A DNA stretch of 64,000 nt from a candidate division BRC1 bacterium HGW-BRC1-1 (GTDB lineage Bacteria; Sumerlaeota; Sumerlaeia; Sumerlaeales; Sumerlaeaceae). Below are positions 41,172 to 50,827 of this stretch, in pieces. The stretch spans positions 71,468-135,467 of the forward strand of contig PHCB01000009.1 of the NCBI GenBank assembly GCA_002842095.1, in the 5' to 3' direction. Both the position numbers and the translations under genes were made by a program. Position 1 is the stretch's first letter, and each line of letters starts with the position of its first letter. The notes under the pieces are model-generated. The model ran no database searches. It had not been told where the DNA came from and saw nothing but the letters and a program-made list of their open reading frames with translations.

Positions 41172-42113
41172 TCAGCGGCTCCGGGCTATCAGGTCGGCCA
41201 GCAAGCCGAGAATCATCACCTGAACCGCCCCGATGAAAGCTATGGAAACCGTTCCGTCGAGCACATTGCCGTGGCTGTCGCGCACGAAGAACAGCACAAT
41301 GAACCCCGCCACAGCCAATGCCACAGCCACCGGACCGCACACGCGCAGGGGGTTGAAAAACATGACGCTGCGCACCACGGTGAGAAAGAGGTTCTTGGTA
41401 TCGCGCAACGGGCGTAGTTTCGACCGTCCCACCCGGGCGTGGTAATCGATGGGCGTGTAATGGATGCGCAGGTCGTTGCTCAGATACGCCAACGTGATGG
41501 TGGTGGTGAAGCTGAACCCGCTGGGATACAAATTGAGAAAGCGCAGTGCGTCGCGACGGCGAAAAACCCGCAGGCCGGAATTGAGATCGGGGATCGGCTT
41601 GCCCGCCAGGAACACCGCAAAATGACGCAGGACCCATTTGGCGGGGCGGCGCACGAGGGGAATGTTGACGTGCTCGCCGCTTCGGGCACCCACGGCCATG
41701 TCGGCCCGGGCCAGCGATGCGATCAGCTCTGCAATGGCCGAGGAGGGATAGGTGCCGTCGCCGTCGGTTAGCACAATGAGATCGTTGGCCGCGAAGCGCA
41801 GCGCAGTTTTGATGGCCGCGCCATAGCCGAGGTTCGTTTCGTGCTGCTCCACGCGGGCGCCTGCATCCCGGGCGTTTTGAGCCGTGGCGTCCGTGGAGCC
41901 GTCGTCGACCACAAGAATCTCGACGGGAAACGTGGACGCCTCGCTTGCCAGGGCGGCGCGGACCTCACGCACAACAGCGCCAATGCCCGCCTCTTCGTTG
42001 AAGACGGGAATGATGACCGTAACCCCCTCGGCGCGTGAAGGCGCGGGGGCGGGCGAAGCAGCAGAGGATGCTTCAGTGGATGTCAGCGAGTTTTCCATGG
42101 CGTGGGAATTCAT
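41172..42113 (-). CDS. Glycosyltransferase family 2 with C-terminal TM helices
   Basis: VTVIIPVFNEEAGIGAVVREVRAAL...EILVVDDGSTDATAQNARDAG...LTDGDGTYP. Confidence 0.92.
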   Translation of the reverse strand: MNSHAMENSLTSTEASSAASPAPAPSRAEGVTVIIPVFNEEAGIGAVVREVRAALASEASTFPVEILVVDDGSTDATAQNARDAGARVEQHETNLGYGAAIKTALRFAANDLIVLTDGDGTYPSSAIAELIASLARADMAVGARSGEHVNIPLVRRPAKWVLRHFAVFLAGKPIPDLNSGLRVFRRRDALRFLNLYPSGFSFTTTITLAYLSNDLRIHYTPIDYHARVGRSKLRPLRDTKNLFLTVVRSVMFFNPLRVCGPVAVALAVAGFIVLFFVRDSHGNVLDGTVSIAFIGAVQVMILGLLADLIARSR

Positions 42114-42166
42114 TAAACCGACGGATGTTCCCTGCCCGCGATAGGCGTTGTCAAATACGCGCTTTG

Positions 42167-42200
42167 ATGGACGTTCATGGACAGTATGGACGAAATGGAC
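42167..42200 (-). repeat. 9-10-bp repeat ATGGACnnn (reverse complement of GTCCATnnn family)
   Basis: ATGGAC at 42167, 42177, 42186, 42195. Confidence 0.9.
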
Positions 42201-42379
42201 GAGATTCGTGGGGAATGATTTGCGCCGATCTGCGCCAGATGGAGACCCGGGTCATATCTGCGATGAATCCCGCCACCACCCAAAGGCTAACATAGATCAA
42301 AGCATGTCCGGTTTAAAGCCGTAGCGGAGGTTCCCTCCCGTGACTGAGCCTTAATTTGTTCAAAATCTAACAAAAGGAA

Positions 42380-43096
42380 ATGCACAACAACATGACAGAA
42401 GCAACCACACCCCAGGTACGCGTCCCCCTGATTGGTGAGCCTGCACCCGAGTTTACCGCCGAGACCACCAACGGTATCATGAACTTCCCCTCCGATTACA
42501 AGGGCAAGTGGGTCATCCTGTTCAGCCACCCGGCCGACTTCACCCCCGTTTGCACGACAGAGTTCATGACCTTCGCGAATCTGCAGCCCGAGTTTGCCAA
42601 GCTCAATTGCGAGCTGGTGGGCCTCAGCATCGACAGCACCTTCAGCCACATCGCGTGGCTGCTGGCCATCGAGGAGAAGTGTGCCTTCCGCGATATGAAA
42701 AATCTGAAGGTCACGTTCCCCGTGATCGCCGACCTGAAAATGGATGTCTCGCGCAAGTACGGCATGCTGCAGCCGTCGGCCAGCGACACCAAGGCGGTGC
42801 GCGCGGTTTTCTTCATCGATCCCAAGGGCATCATCCGCTCGCTGCTTTATTACCCCATGAGCGCCGGCCGCAACTTCGTTGAGATCAAACGACTGCTGGT
42901 CGCTATGCAAACCGCCGACAAGTACGGCGTAGCCACGCCGGCCGATTGGGTGCCGGGCGAGGACGTCATCGTGCCGCCCCCCACCTCCACCAAGGCCGCC
43001 CGCGATCGCATGAAGACCGCCGCGGACAAGGACACCAAAGTCATCGACTGGTTCCTTTCCTTCAAGAAACTGCCCGCCGACAAGCCCAAGAAATAA
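42380..43096 (+). CDS. Peroxiredoxin (Prx6/AhpC-TSA type)
   Basis: IGEPAPEFTAETTNGIMNFPSDYKGKWVILFSHPADFTPVCTTEFMTFA. Confidence 0.95.
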   Translation: MHNNMTEATTPQVRVPLIGEPAPEFTAETTNGIMNFPSDYKGKWVILFSHPADFTPVCTTEFMTFANLQPEFAKLNCELVGLSIDSTFSHIAWLLAIEEKCAFRDMKNLKVTFPVIADLKMDVSRKYGMLQPSASDTKAVRAVFFIDPKGIIRSLLYYPMSAGRNFVEIKRLLVAMQTADKYGVATPADWVPGEDVIVPPPTSTKAARDRMKTAADKDTKVIDWFLSFKKLPADKPKK

Positions 43097-43243
43097 CGCT
43101 CAACCGAGTAACATCCGGTCCCCCTGTGGGGGTAGCCCGTCGGCAACGGTGCTGCTTTTGCGGGGGGACCTTTTTATCTTCCGGTGCATTCACGCCGCGC
43201 GCCGGGGTAACATTTTTCTGACTCTCTTTTTTTAACCGACCCC

Positions 43244-45028
43244 ATGCGCAATCTCATCGCATCTCTGCGTCCCTACATCATGCAGCATCGCGGCCGCTTC
43301 ATCGGCGGACTCATTGCGCTGCTCATCACCAATTATCTGGCCGTGCTCGTGGCCCGGTTCGCTGGCCAGGCGGCAGACTCCATTGGCAAGCCCGAGGCAA
43401 CCAGCCACGTCTTCTTCCTCCACGCCGTGTGGATTCTCACGGCCGCGCTATTTGCCGGGTTGTTCCGCTACATCATGCGCTATTGGATTGTGGGCGCCAG
43501 CCGCGACATCGAGTTCGAATTCCGCAACACCATCTTCGATAAACTGCAACGCCTCGAACCGTCGTTCTTCGACCGACAGCGCACCGGCGACCTGATGAGC
43601 AAGGCCACCAACGACGTGGATGCTGTGCGTGCGGTGTTGGGGCCGGGCATTTTGCAGTTCTTCAACTCGGTCTTTCTGTTCCCCATCGCACTGTGGCGCA
43701 TGGCCGCCATCGACCCGACCCTCACGGTGGCCACAATGGTGCCTCTGGGTGTGCTGCCCTTCATCATGAACTATTACGGCAACCGCGTCCACCAGCGGTT
43801 CAAAATGGTGCAGGACCACTACTCGCTCATCAGCGCCATGGTGCAGGAAAACCTGGCGGGGGTTCGCGTGGTGAAGGCATTCGTGCAGGAGGAAGCGCAG
43901 GAGAACCAGTTTAACGGACTCAATCAAACCTTCATCACCCTGAACATGGACCTCGCCAAGGTGCAGGCCGCGTTTTATCCGATGCTGCGCGCGGTGGGTG
44001 GGTTGTCGGTGGTGGTGCTCCTGTGGGTGGGCGGCACGCACGTGATCCGCGGACAGGTTTCGCTGGGCGAACTGATCGAATTTTCTCTCATTCAGGTGAT
44101 GCTCTTCTGGCCCATGATGGCCTTCGGGTGGACCCTGAGCCTGCTGCAACGCGGGGCCGCCAGCATGGACCGCATCAACACCGTGCTGCACCTGCGCCCC
44201 TCTTTTTCTGAACAGGACAGCGAGGTGGACACCGACGACGAACCGGCCCTGCAGGCCGCCGCCGACGTTGCGGTGCCCGAGGGACGCATCGAAATGCGCA
44301 ACCTCACGTTCCGTTACCGCGAGGACCTGCCCGATGTGCTGCATGACATTAATATCACGGTGCCGGCGGGGGATCGGTTGGGCATCGTCGGGCCCACCGG
44401 CAGTGGCAAAAGCACGCTGGTTTCGCTGCTGGCGCGGTTGTATCCGGCCCCGCCGGGGACGTTGTTCATCGATGGCCGTGACATTCTGACGCTGCCCGCC
44501 GCGGCCCTGCGCGAGCGCGTGGGGCTTGTGATGCAGGAGACGTTTCTGTTCAGCGACACCATCGCGGGGAACATCGCTTTCGGTGCCGAAAACGCCACGG
44601 CGGAGGAGATTCGCGGAGCGGCCACGAAGGCCCACATCGCGGGAGAGATTGACGATTTTCCGAAGGGATACGATACCATTCTTGGCGAGCGCGGCATTAA
44701 TCTGTCGGGCGGCCAGAAGCAGCGCGTGGCCATTGCGCGGGCACTCATTCGCGATCCGCGCATCATCGCCTTCGACGACGCCCTGAGCGCGGTGGACACG
44801 GAAACCGAGGAGCGCATCATCGAAAGCCTCCACCGCGAATTGCACGGGCGAACCGCGGTCATCATCGCCCATCGAATTTCCGCCGTAATGCACTGCGACG
44901 AAATCATCGTGCTGGACGACGGCCGCATTGAAGAACGCGGCACCCACGCGGAACTCCTCGCCGCTGGTGGCCTGTACGCGGATCTCTTCGAGAAACAATT
45001 GCTGACCGAAGCCGTGGAAGCCGGCTGA
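43244..45028 (+). CDS. ABC transporter, fused permease/ATP-binding
   Basis: GPTGSGKSTLVSLL Walker A; LSGGQKQRVAIARAL signature; IIAFDDALSAVD. Confidence 0.94.
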   Translation: MRNLIASLRPYIMQHRGRFIGGLIALLITNYLAVLVARFAGQAADSIGKPEATSHVFFLHAVWILTAALFAGLFRYIMRYWIVGASRDIEFEFRNTIFDKLQRLEPSFFDRQRTGDLMSKATNDVDAVRAVLGPGILQFFNSVFLFPIALWRMAAIDPTLTVATMVPLGVLPFIMNYYGNRVHQRFKMVQDHYSLISAMVQENLAGVRVVKAFVQEEAQENQFNGLNQTFITLNMDLAKVQAAFYPMLRAVGGLSVVVLLWVGGTHVIRGQVSLGELIEFSLIQVMLFWPMMAFGWTLSLLQRGAASMDRINTVLHLRPSFSEQDSEVDTDDEPALQAAADVAVPEGRIEMRNLTFRYREDLPDVLHDINITVPAGDRLGIVGPTGSGKSTLVSLLARLYPAPPGTLFIDGRDILTLPAAALRERVGLVMQETFLFSDTIAGNIAFGAENATAEEIRGAATKAHIAGEIDDFPKGYDTILGERGINLSGGQKQRVAIARALIRDPRIIAFDDALSAVDTETEERIIESLHRELHGRTAVIIAHRISAVMHCDEIIVLDDGRIEERGTHAELLAAGGLYADLFEKQLLTEAVEAG

Positions 45029-45125
45029 AGTTTTTGCAGGACGACGGGCGTCCACGCCCGTTTCAGCCAGACGCCTCATCGCCAACCATCCGGTTTTGCG
45101 GCCCCACCGGATTGAGTTACTGGTG

Positions 45126-45806
45126 CTACACCCCGCGCTCGTCGGGGGGCCAGATGAACTTGTGGGCCTGGAGCTGAAACCGTACTCCAAACAACTTGTC
45201 TGCCAGCATCCAATCCACCAGCGTGTGCGGCTCCAGGGCACCAAAGACGCACGAAAATAATACCGCCGCAACGCGCCCTTCCAACTCGTAGCGTCGCACC
45301 AACTCCCGCGACCATTCGTAATCTTCGCGGGTTCCCATCACAAATTTCACTTCGTCGTGGGGCGCCAGCAGCTCGAGGTTCGCTTCCAGATTGCGCGCCA
45401 TTTCGCCGCTGGACGGGCACTTCATGTCGACGATCTTGTGCACCTCGCGGGGCACGCGATCGATGGGCAGCGCGCCACTGGTTTCCAGCATCACGGTGCG
45501 CCCGTCGGCCAGCAGCGATTCCAGCAGCCCGATGCAGGCCGACTGCGCCAGCGGCTCCCCGCCGGTCACTTCCACCAGCGGACACCCCAGCTCACGCACC
45601 TGCGCCATCACCGCGTCCTGCGTCATTCGCTGCCCGCCGGTGAAGGCGTACTCGGTGTCGCAATACGTGCAACGCAGCGGGCAACCGGTCAGGCGCACAA
45701 ACGTGCAGGGCACGCCGGCCCACGTGGATTCGCCCTGCACCGACAGATAAATCTCGTGCACGAGGAGATCGGTTTTCACGCGCGGTTTTTCATCGGCTGT
45801 CGTCAT
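45126..45806 (-). CDS. queE: 7-carboxy-7-deazaguanine synthase (radical SAM)
   Basis: HEIYLSVQGESTWAGVPCTFVRLTGCPLRCTYCDTEYAFTGG; EVTGGEPLAQ. Confidence 0.93.
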   Translation of the reverse strand: MTTADEKPRVKTDLLVHEIYLSVQGESTWAGVPCTFVRLTGCPLRCTYCDTEYAFTGGQRMTQDAVMAQVRELGCPLVEVTGGEPLAQSACIGLLESLLADGRTVMLETSGALPIDRVPREVHKIVDMKCPSSGEMARNLEANLELLAPHDEVKFVMGTREDYEWSRELVRRYELEGRVAAVLFSCVFGALEPHTLVDWMLADKLFGVRFQLQAHKFIWPPDERGV

Positions 45807-45816
45807 GTTGCCACCT

Positions 45817-48123
45817 TCAAACCGACGCCGGTTCCCCGGCCTTCTGATTCCCAAACTGGATATTGTAGTAGCGCGCATACTGCCCGCCGCGCTTCAGCAA
45901 CTCGTCGTGGGTGCCGCGCTCCACGAAGGTGCCCTCGTCGATCACGCAAATTTCGTCGCAGTTCTGAATGGTGGACAGCCGGTGCGCGATCACGAAAACC
46001 GTGCGCCCCTTCATCACCCGCGTCAGCGCCTCCTGGATGAGCGCCTCTGTTTCCGAATCGAGGGCGGAGGTCGCCTCGTCGAGAATCATCACGGGCGCAT
46101 CTTTCAGGATCGCCCGGGCGATGGCGATACGCTGACGCTCGCCCCCCGACAGCCGCACGCCCCGCGCACCCACCTGCGTGTCGTAACCGTTCGCCAGGTT
46201 GCGCGTGATGAAATCGTGCGCGTTGGCCGCCCGGGCCGCCGCCACCACTTCGTCGCGCGTTACCTCGCGCGTATGACCGTACGAAATGTTTTCCGCGATG
46301 GACGTGTCGAACAGAATCACGTCCTGCGTGATGAGCGAAATCTGTTCGCGCAGGCTTTTCACCTGAAGCGTACGCAGGTCCGCTCCGTCCCACAGCACGG
46401 CCCCGTCGGTGGGATCAAAAAACCTCGGCAACAAATTGACCAGCGTGCTCTTGCCACTGCCCGTTTCGCCCACCAGCGCAACGGCGCGACCCACGGGAAC
46501 GGTCAGGCTGATCCCGCGCAGCACAGGCTCCTTGCCCAGCGCATAGCCAAAATGAACGTCGCGAAACTCGATGGATCTCTGTGGCGCCACGGCCGCCACC
46601 GCACCCGGCGCATCCACCAATTTGGGCAGGGTATCGAGGGCGGCAAACACGCGGTCGCAACCGGCCAAACCACGCTGGATTTTCCCGGTGGTACGGCTCA
46701 CGTTTTTCAGCGGGCGAAAAACCTGTGTCACGAGACCAATGAAGAGTACAAAATCGGACCCGCTCATGGCGTGGGGCGGACGCAGAATGAAATACCCGCC
46801 GGCCAGCACCACCGAGGCCACCGTTACCGCGCCCAACATTTGCGTGAGGCTTGTGCCCAGTTCCTCGGCGATTGTGTTTTTCAATCCGCGCTTGAAGGCG
46901 AGGCGTGTTTCCTTGCGGAAGCGCTCGCTCTCCCACGGCTCGGTGTTGAAGGCCTTCACCACGCGCACACCCGTGAAGGTTTCCTGCATCATGCCGGTGA
47001 TGATGGCCCGGCTTTCCTGAATGCGACGGCTGATTTTCCGCACGCGTCGTGCGATAACGAAAATCATCGCAATGATGAAGGGCACGACAAGAAACGTGAA
47101 CAGTGTAAGCGGCGGCGAAACAAAAAACATCGCCACCACGAGCGTGCCCACGGTGATGGGCGTTTTCAGAACGCTGCCGAAAAGAATATCAATGGAACTG
47201 GCCACCATCTGCACGTCCTGCATAACGGTGGACATGAGATTACCGGTGCTGTGGGAATTGAAATAATGGAGGTCGAGCCCCAGCATGTGGCTGTAGGTGT
47301 GGTTGCGCAGTCGGTTTACCGTGAGCGACGCGAGGTAGGTGCTCATAAATCCCACGCCGAAACTACACACGGTCATCATGAAAGCCGAGAAGAGCATTCC
47401 TCCGATGATGAAACCGAGCACATTAAACTTGTTCGCCTGGCTTTGCTGCGCATAACGTTCCACGGTGAGCAGATACGGCCGAAACGCCGACACGGTACTT
47501 TTTTTCAGGCGCGCAATGGGACCCGTGCTGGCCACCTTTGGAACGGGCATGGACACCTGCGCCGCCAGAGCAGTCACTTCCTGCGCAGCGGCATCCGTCG
47601 GGCGCAGCAGAGTGAAAAACTCGGAGGGCGTTTTCAGAAAATCTGGTGCTTCAAACTCTGCGGGAAGCACCACCTGCAGCGGCACCTGTCGATCTTCCGC
47701 AATGAGCCTCCCCGCCATCAGCGCACTCCATGCCTCTGCGCCGGGGGCGGTGGTTTCGCTCAGGTCCATGGCCACCAATTTGTTGCGCGGATCCACATTG
47801 GCCCGCAGCCGGTCACGCAGGCGGTCACCCGACTGTGCCGTCTCGAGACTGCCACGCCCCTTCAGAGCCGCCGTGCGGGTGTCGCCATCCACCACAGCCT
47901 CCAACGTCATCGGTTGCACGGTGTGCAAATGGGACGAGTCGACCACGCGGTTGTTGAGCAGCAACTCAATGATGGGCTTGATGCTGAAGATGGTCACGAC
48001 CGTGAACAGCGCCTCAAGCACCATGCAGAATATCAGCAGCAGCACCACTTTACGGGTGCCACGCATGTATTTCAGCAGACGTTTATAAGTCTGCCAGTCG
48101 TTGAGTTTCTTGCCCTTCACCAT
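45817..48123 (-). CDS. ABC transporter (MsbA-like), with a large extracytoplasmic insertion after TM1
   Basis: GETGSGKSTLVNLLPRF; LSGGERQRIAIARAI; about 190 residues between the first TM and the next TM block. Confidence 0.92.
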   Translation of the reverse strand: MVKGKKLNDWQTYKRLLKYMRGTRKVVLLLIFCMVLEALFTVVTIFSIKPIIELLLNNRVVDSSHLHTVQPMTLEAVVDGDTRTAALKGRGSLETAQSGDRLRDRLRANVDPRNKLVAMDLSETTAPGAEAWSALMAGRLIAEDRQVPLQVVLPAEFEAPDFLKTPSEFFTLLRPTDAAAQEVTALAAQVSMPVPKVASTGPIARLKKSTVSAFRPYLLTVERYAQQSQANKFNVLGFIIGGMLFSAFMMTVCSFGVGFMSTYLASLTVNRLRNHTYSHMLGLDLHYFNSHSTGNLMSTVMQDVQMVASSIDILFGSVLKTPITVGTLVVAMFFVSPPLTLFTFLVVPFIIAMIFVIARRVRKISRRIQESRAIITGMMQETFTGVRVVKAFNTEPWESERFRKETRLAFKRGLKNTIAEELGTSLTQMLGAVTVASVVLAGGYFILRPPHAMSGSDFVLFIGLVTQVFRPLKNVSRTTGKIQRGLAGCDRVFAALDTLPKLVDAPGAVAAVAPQRSIEFRDVHFGYALGKEPVLRGISLTVPVGRAVALVGETGSGKSTLVNLLPRFFDPTDGAVLWDGADLRTLQVKSLREQISLITQDVILFDTSIAENISYGHTREVTRDEVVAAARAANAHDFITRNLANGYDTQVGARGVRLSGGERQRIAIARAILKDAPVMILDEATSALDSETEALIQEALTRVMKGRTVFVIAHRLSTIQNCDEICVIDEGTFVERGTHDELLKRGGQYARYYNIQFGNQKAGEPASV

Positions 48124-48125
48124 GA

Positions 48126-48812
48126 TCAGGTGTTTTGAATGGCCGCCTGTTCCAATTTCTGCAAGTAAACCGCAAGGCAAGCCATCAAAAACACAAGATC
48201 AAACCCACCGCTCACCATTTCGCGCACCCAACGCACCCACGGCACTTGGAAGATGGTGCTCGACGTGGCGGAGTGACGCACCCGCACGAAACCCTGCTCC
48301 AGCGCCTCGGTGTAGCTGTCGATCAGTTCGAAACCGCGCTTCTCCAGATGAGGCCGCAGGGTCTCCTGAAAGAAGGAGCCGCCGTCGAAATACGCCACGA
48401 TGGTCGCCTCGCGGTCATCCAGCAGGGTCAGGAATTCTTCATCGGCCCATTGGTCCAGGCGACACTTGCCCTCGATGGCGGGCGGATCATCCTGCATGGA
48501 AACCAGTTCCATGGCCAGCGGAGTGTCGGCAGGTGCCAGCAGAGCCAGCGCCTTTTCCTCGGCCTGACGCTGAATTTCCATGGCATGGGCACCGGCGAAG
48601 GCAGACGGGATGAATACCAGCACCAACACGGCCTCGACTGGAGCCACCAACACGGTGTCGTGCTGGGCGGTCCGTTGCGCGAATGACGCGTAAATCTCGC
48701 GATAAAGGGCGTGAACCTCGATCCCCTGATGGCGCTCGGCCAATTGCGCAGCGTGAGCCTCGAGATATTCGCGCATCTCGTCGGCGGAGTAAGTAGTCAA
48801 ATGTTCGGTCAT
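48126..48812 (-). CDS. Membrane protein of unknown function
   Basis: MTEHLTTYSADEMREYLEAHAAQ...; C-terminal hydrophobic segment; adjoins the ABC gene. Confidence 0.7.
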   Translation of the reverse strand: MTEHLTTYSADEMREYLEAHAAQLAERHQGIEVHALYREIYASFAQRTAQHDTVLVAPVEAVLVLVFIPSAFAGAHAMEIQRQAEEKALALLAPADTPLAMELVSMQDDPPAIEGKCRLDQWADEEFLTLLDDREATIVAYFDGGSFFQETLRPHLEKRGFELIDSYTEALEQGFVRVRHSATSSTIFQVPWVRWVREMVSGGFDLVFLMACLAVYLQKLEQAAIQNT

Positions 48813-48871
48813 AATCTGTTGGAGAAGTAACGCTCGGCATCGGGAGGAATTCGCAATTTTGGCGAGGGAGT

Positions 48872-48887
48872 GGGAAGGCGCCTTCCC
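48872..48887. other. Perfect 16-bp palindrome GGGAAGGCGCCTTCCC upstream of the 48812 operon
   Basis: gggaaggcgccttccc. Confidence 0.5.
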
Positions 48888-49242
48888 GCCAACCAACCGT
48901 TTCTCCCCACCCACCGGAGGTCGGATCGATTGCTCGGCGCAGCTTATTCCAATCGCAAAAAAACGGTTTTACTGTCCTCTCACCGCCTTCAAGCCGTTGA
49001 TCCTCAATAGCCACCTCACACACCCCCGCACCCAACCCCAGTCGCCCAGCCTGTGGATATCTCACAACCCTGGTCGGCACCCGCTTTCCCCCCGGACTTT
49101 TCAATAGATTAATAGAAATTAAAAACATCATCGCCGGAAACCCGCCGCTTGAATCCCATGTCCAACCCTACAGAGGCCACTGTCCGCGCAACATCCCACC
49201 ACGCGCGACGGGCCCGAACATCTTTTGCGGAGGTTGCCGATC

Positions 49243-49614
49243 ATGAACAAAGCAAGTTTGTCCTCCCGCCCCACCCGGTTGCTCGTGGTGGATAGCGCCG
49301 ATTTTTATCGGCAGAACCTCGCCCACCATCTGGCCTCGCCACGCTGTCTGGTTTCCCTCGCAGAAACTTCGGAACAGGCTCGAACCCTTCTGAACAAAGA
49401 GATTTTCGACCTCGCGCTCATCGACATGGATGCGCCCAATGTGAATGCCGTCTCGCTCACGCAACGCATCCATCTGGAGCGCCCCTTGACGAAAGTGATC
49501 GTCGTGACCAGTTGCGGCGACGACGATCTCTGGGTGGATTTCCTCACCGCCGGGGCCAGCGATCTGCTGGAGACACCCCTGCGCAAGCTGGATCTTGACC
49601 GCTATCTGTCATAA
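49243..49614 (+). CDS. Degenerate response-regulator receiver-domain protein
   Basis: RLLVVDSADFYRQNLAHHLASPRCLVSLAETSEQARTLLNKEIFDLALIDMDAPNVNAVSLTQRI...VVTSCGDDDLWVDFLTAGASDLLETPL. Confidence 0.75.
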   Translation: MNKASLSSRPTRLLVVDSADFYRQNLAHHLASPRCLVSLAETSEQARTLLNKEIFDLALIDMDAPNVNAVSLTQRIHLERPLTKVIVVTSCGDDDLWVDFLTAGASDLLETPLRKLDLDRYLS

Positions 49615-49819
49615 TATCAGACATGCAGCCTCGCTGCGCGCGCTGACTCGTCGGGCGTCTCCCCGCTTAAATGCGGATGCCGCTGCGACCACGCCTGTTG
49701 TGCAATTCACACTATTTTTGCCCACCCCCTTGACAATCCTTTCATTGCGGGCAGGATGATCTGGGTTTGTAATGAAGCAAACCGTCCTTTAACCGGCACC
49801 GAAAGGAAACGAGACAAGC

Positions 49820-50827
49820 GTGAGGCACATGGAAAAAAAACAGAAGGTGATCATCCTCTTTCTCGACACCGGCGATAACTGCCGCTGCCCGATGGTGAAG
49901 GGTTATCTGCAGAAGTTGCTCGATGATCGTGGAATCAAGCACATTGAAATCCGCACGGCGGGCGTGATGACGCCCAGCGATTTGAAACCCCAGGACGAGG
50001 CGAAGCAGATTCTCGCCGAGGAAGGCGTGAGCATCGAACGCCACCGTTCGCGGCCGGTCAGCTCAGCCATGATCCGCGAGGCCGACCTCATCCTCGGCAT
50101 GACCCCATTCCACGTGCAGAAGGCCCTGCGCGAAAGCGACGAGGCCCGCCAGAAGACTTTCCTGCTGAAAGAATACGTGGGTTACGAAGGAAAGCACACG
50201 CTGATCGTCGACCCCATGGGAGGCACCCTCGAGGTTTTCAAAAAAGTGTTCACGGAAATCCGCGTGAGCCTGCTTAAACTGATCAACATGCCCATCATCC
50301 AGAACACCCGTCCGGCCGCGCCGCCCCCGGCCCCGCCCGCGCCCCGCGCCGCCGAGAAGCCCCAGGCAGACGAAGTGACAGCCCCCGCGAAAACGTCTGT
50401 GGCAGCCGCCACGAAAAAGTCAGCACCAGCCAAGCCAGCCAAACCGGCCGCCGCCAAAAAGGCTGAACCCAAGAAAGCAGCTCCTGCAAAGAAGTCAGTC
50501 AAACCCGCAGTGAAAAAGTCAGCCCCCAAAGCAAAGGCCGCTCCAAAAGCAGCACCCGCGAAAGCCAAGGCTGCACCCAAGGCAAAAGCTAAACCGGCAC
50601 CCAAACCCGCTGCAAAGAAATCAGCCAAACCTGCGGTGAAAAAGGCGGCCCCCAAGGCGAAAGCTGCACCGGCCCGACCCGCTGCGAAGCCCGCTGTAAA
50701 AAAGGCGGCCCCCAAGGCCAAGCCTGCCAAGGCTGCACCCAAAGCCCCGGCAAAATCCAAACCAACTGCAAAGGCAAAACCCGCCTCCAAGGCGAAGACT
50801 GCACCCGTAAAGAAAGGTAAAAAGTGA
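49820..50827 (+). CDS. Low-molecular-weight phosphatase-fold protein lacking the catalytic Cys, with a long Lys/Ala/Pro-rich histone-H1-like tail
   Basis: VIILFLDTGDNCRCPMVKGYL aligns to the LMW-PTP P-loop VLFVCTGNxCRSPMAE; DPMGG retained; tail KPAVKKAAPKAKAAPARPAAKPAVKKAAPKAK... Confidence 0.8.
   Translation: MRHMEKKQKVIILFLDTGDNCRCPMVKGYLQKLLDDRGIKHIEIRTAGVMTPSDLKPQDEAKQILAEEGVSIERHRSRPVSSAMIREADLILGMTPFHVQKALRESDEARQKTFLLKEYVGYEGKHTLIVDPMGGTLEVFKKVFTEIRVSLLKLINMPIIQNTRPAAPPPAPPAPRAAEKPQADEVTAPAKTSVAAATKKSAPAKPAKPAAAKKAEPKKAAPAKKSVKPAVKKSAPKAKAAPKAAPAKAKAAPKAKAKPAPKPAAKKSAKPAVKKAAPKAKAAPARPAAKPAVKKAAPKAKPAKAAPKAPAKSKPTAKAKPASKAKTAPVKKGKK

Noticed and set aside
43448-48138. Large ORFs antisense to both ABC transporters (607 aa minus, 777 aa plus)
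   Set aside because: The true strands carry Walker A, signature and D-loop motifs; antisense products have no recognisable domains
49734-49770. Sigma-70 promoter (ttgaca ...) upstream of the pseudo-phosphatase
   Set aside because: -35-like hexamer present but no convincing -10 at 16-18 bp; not supportable
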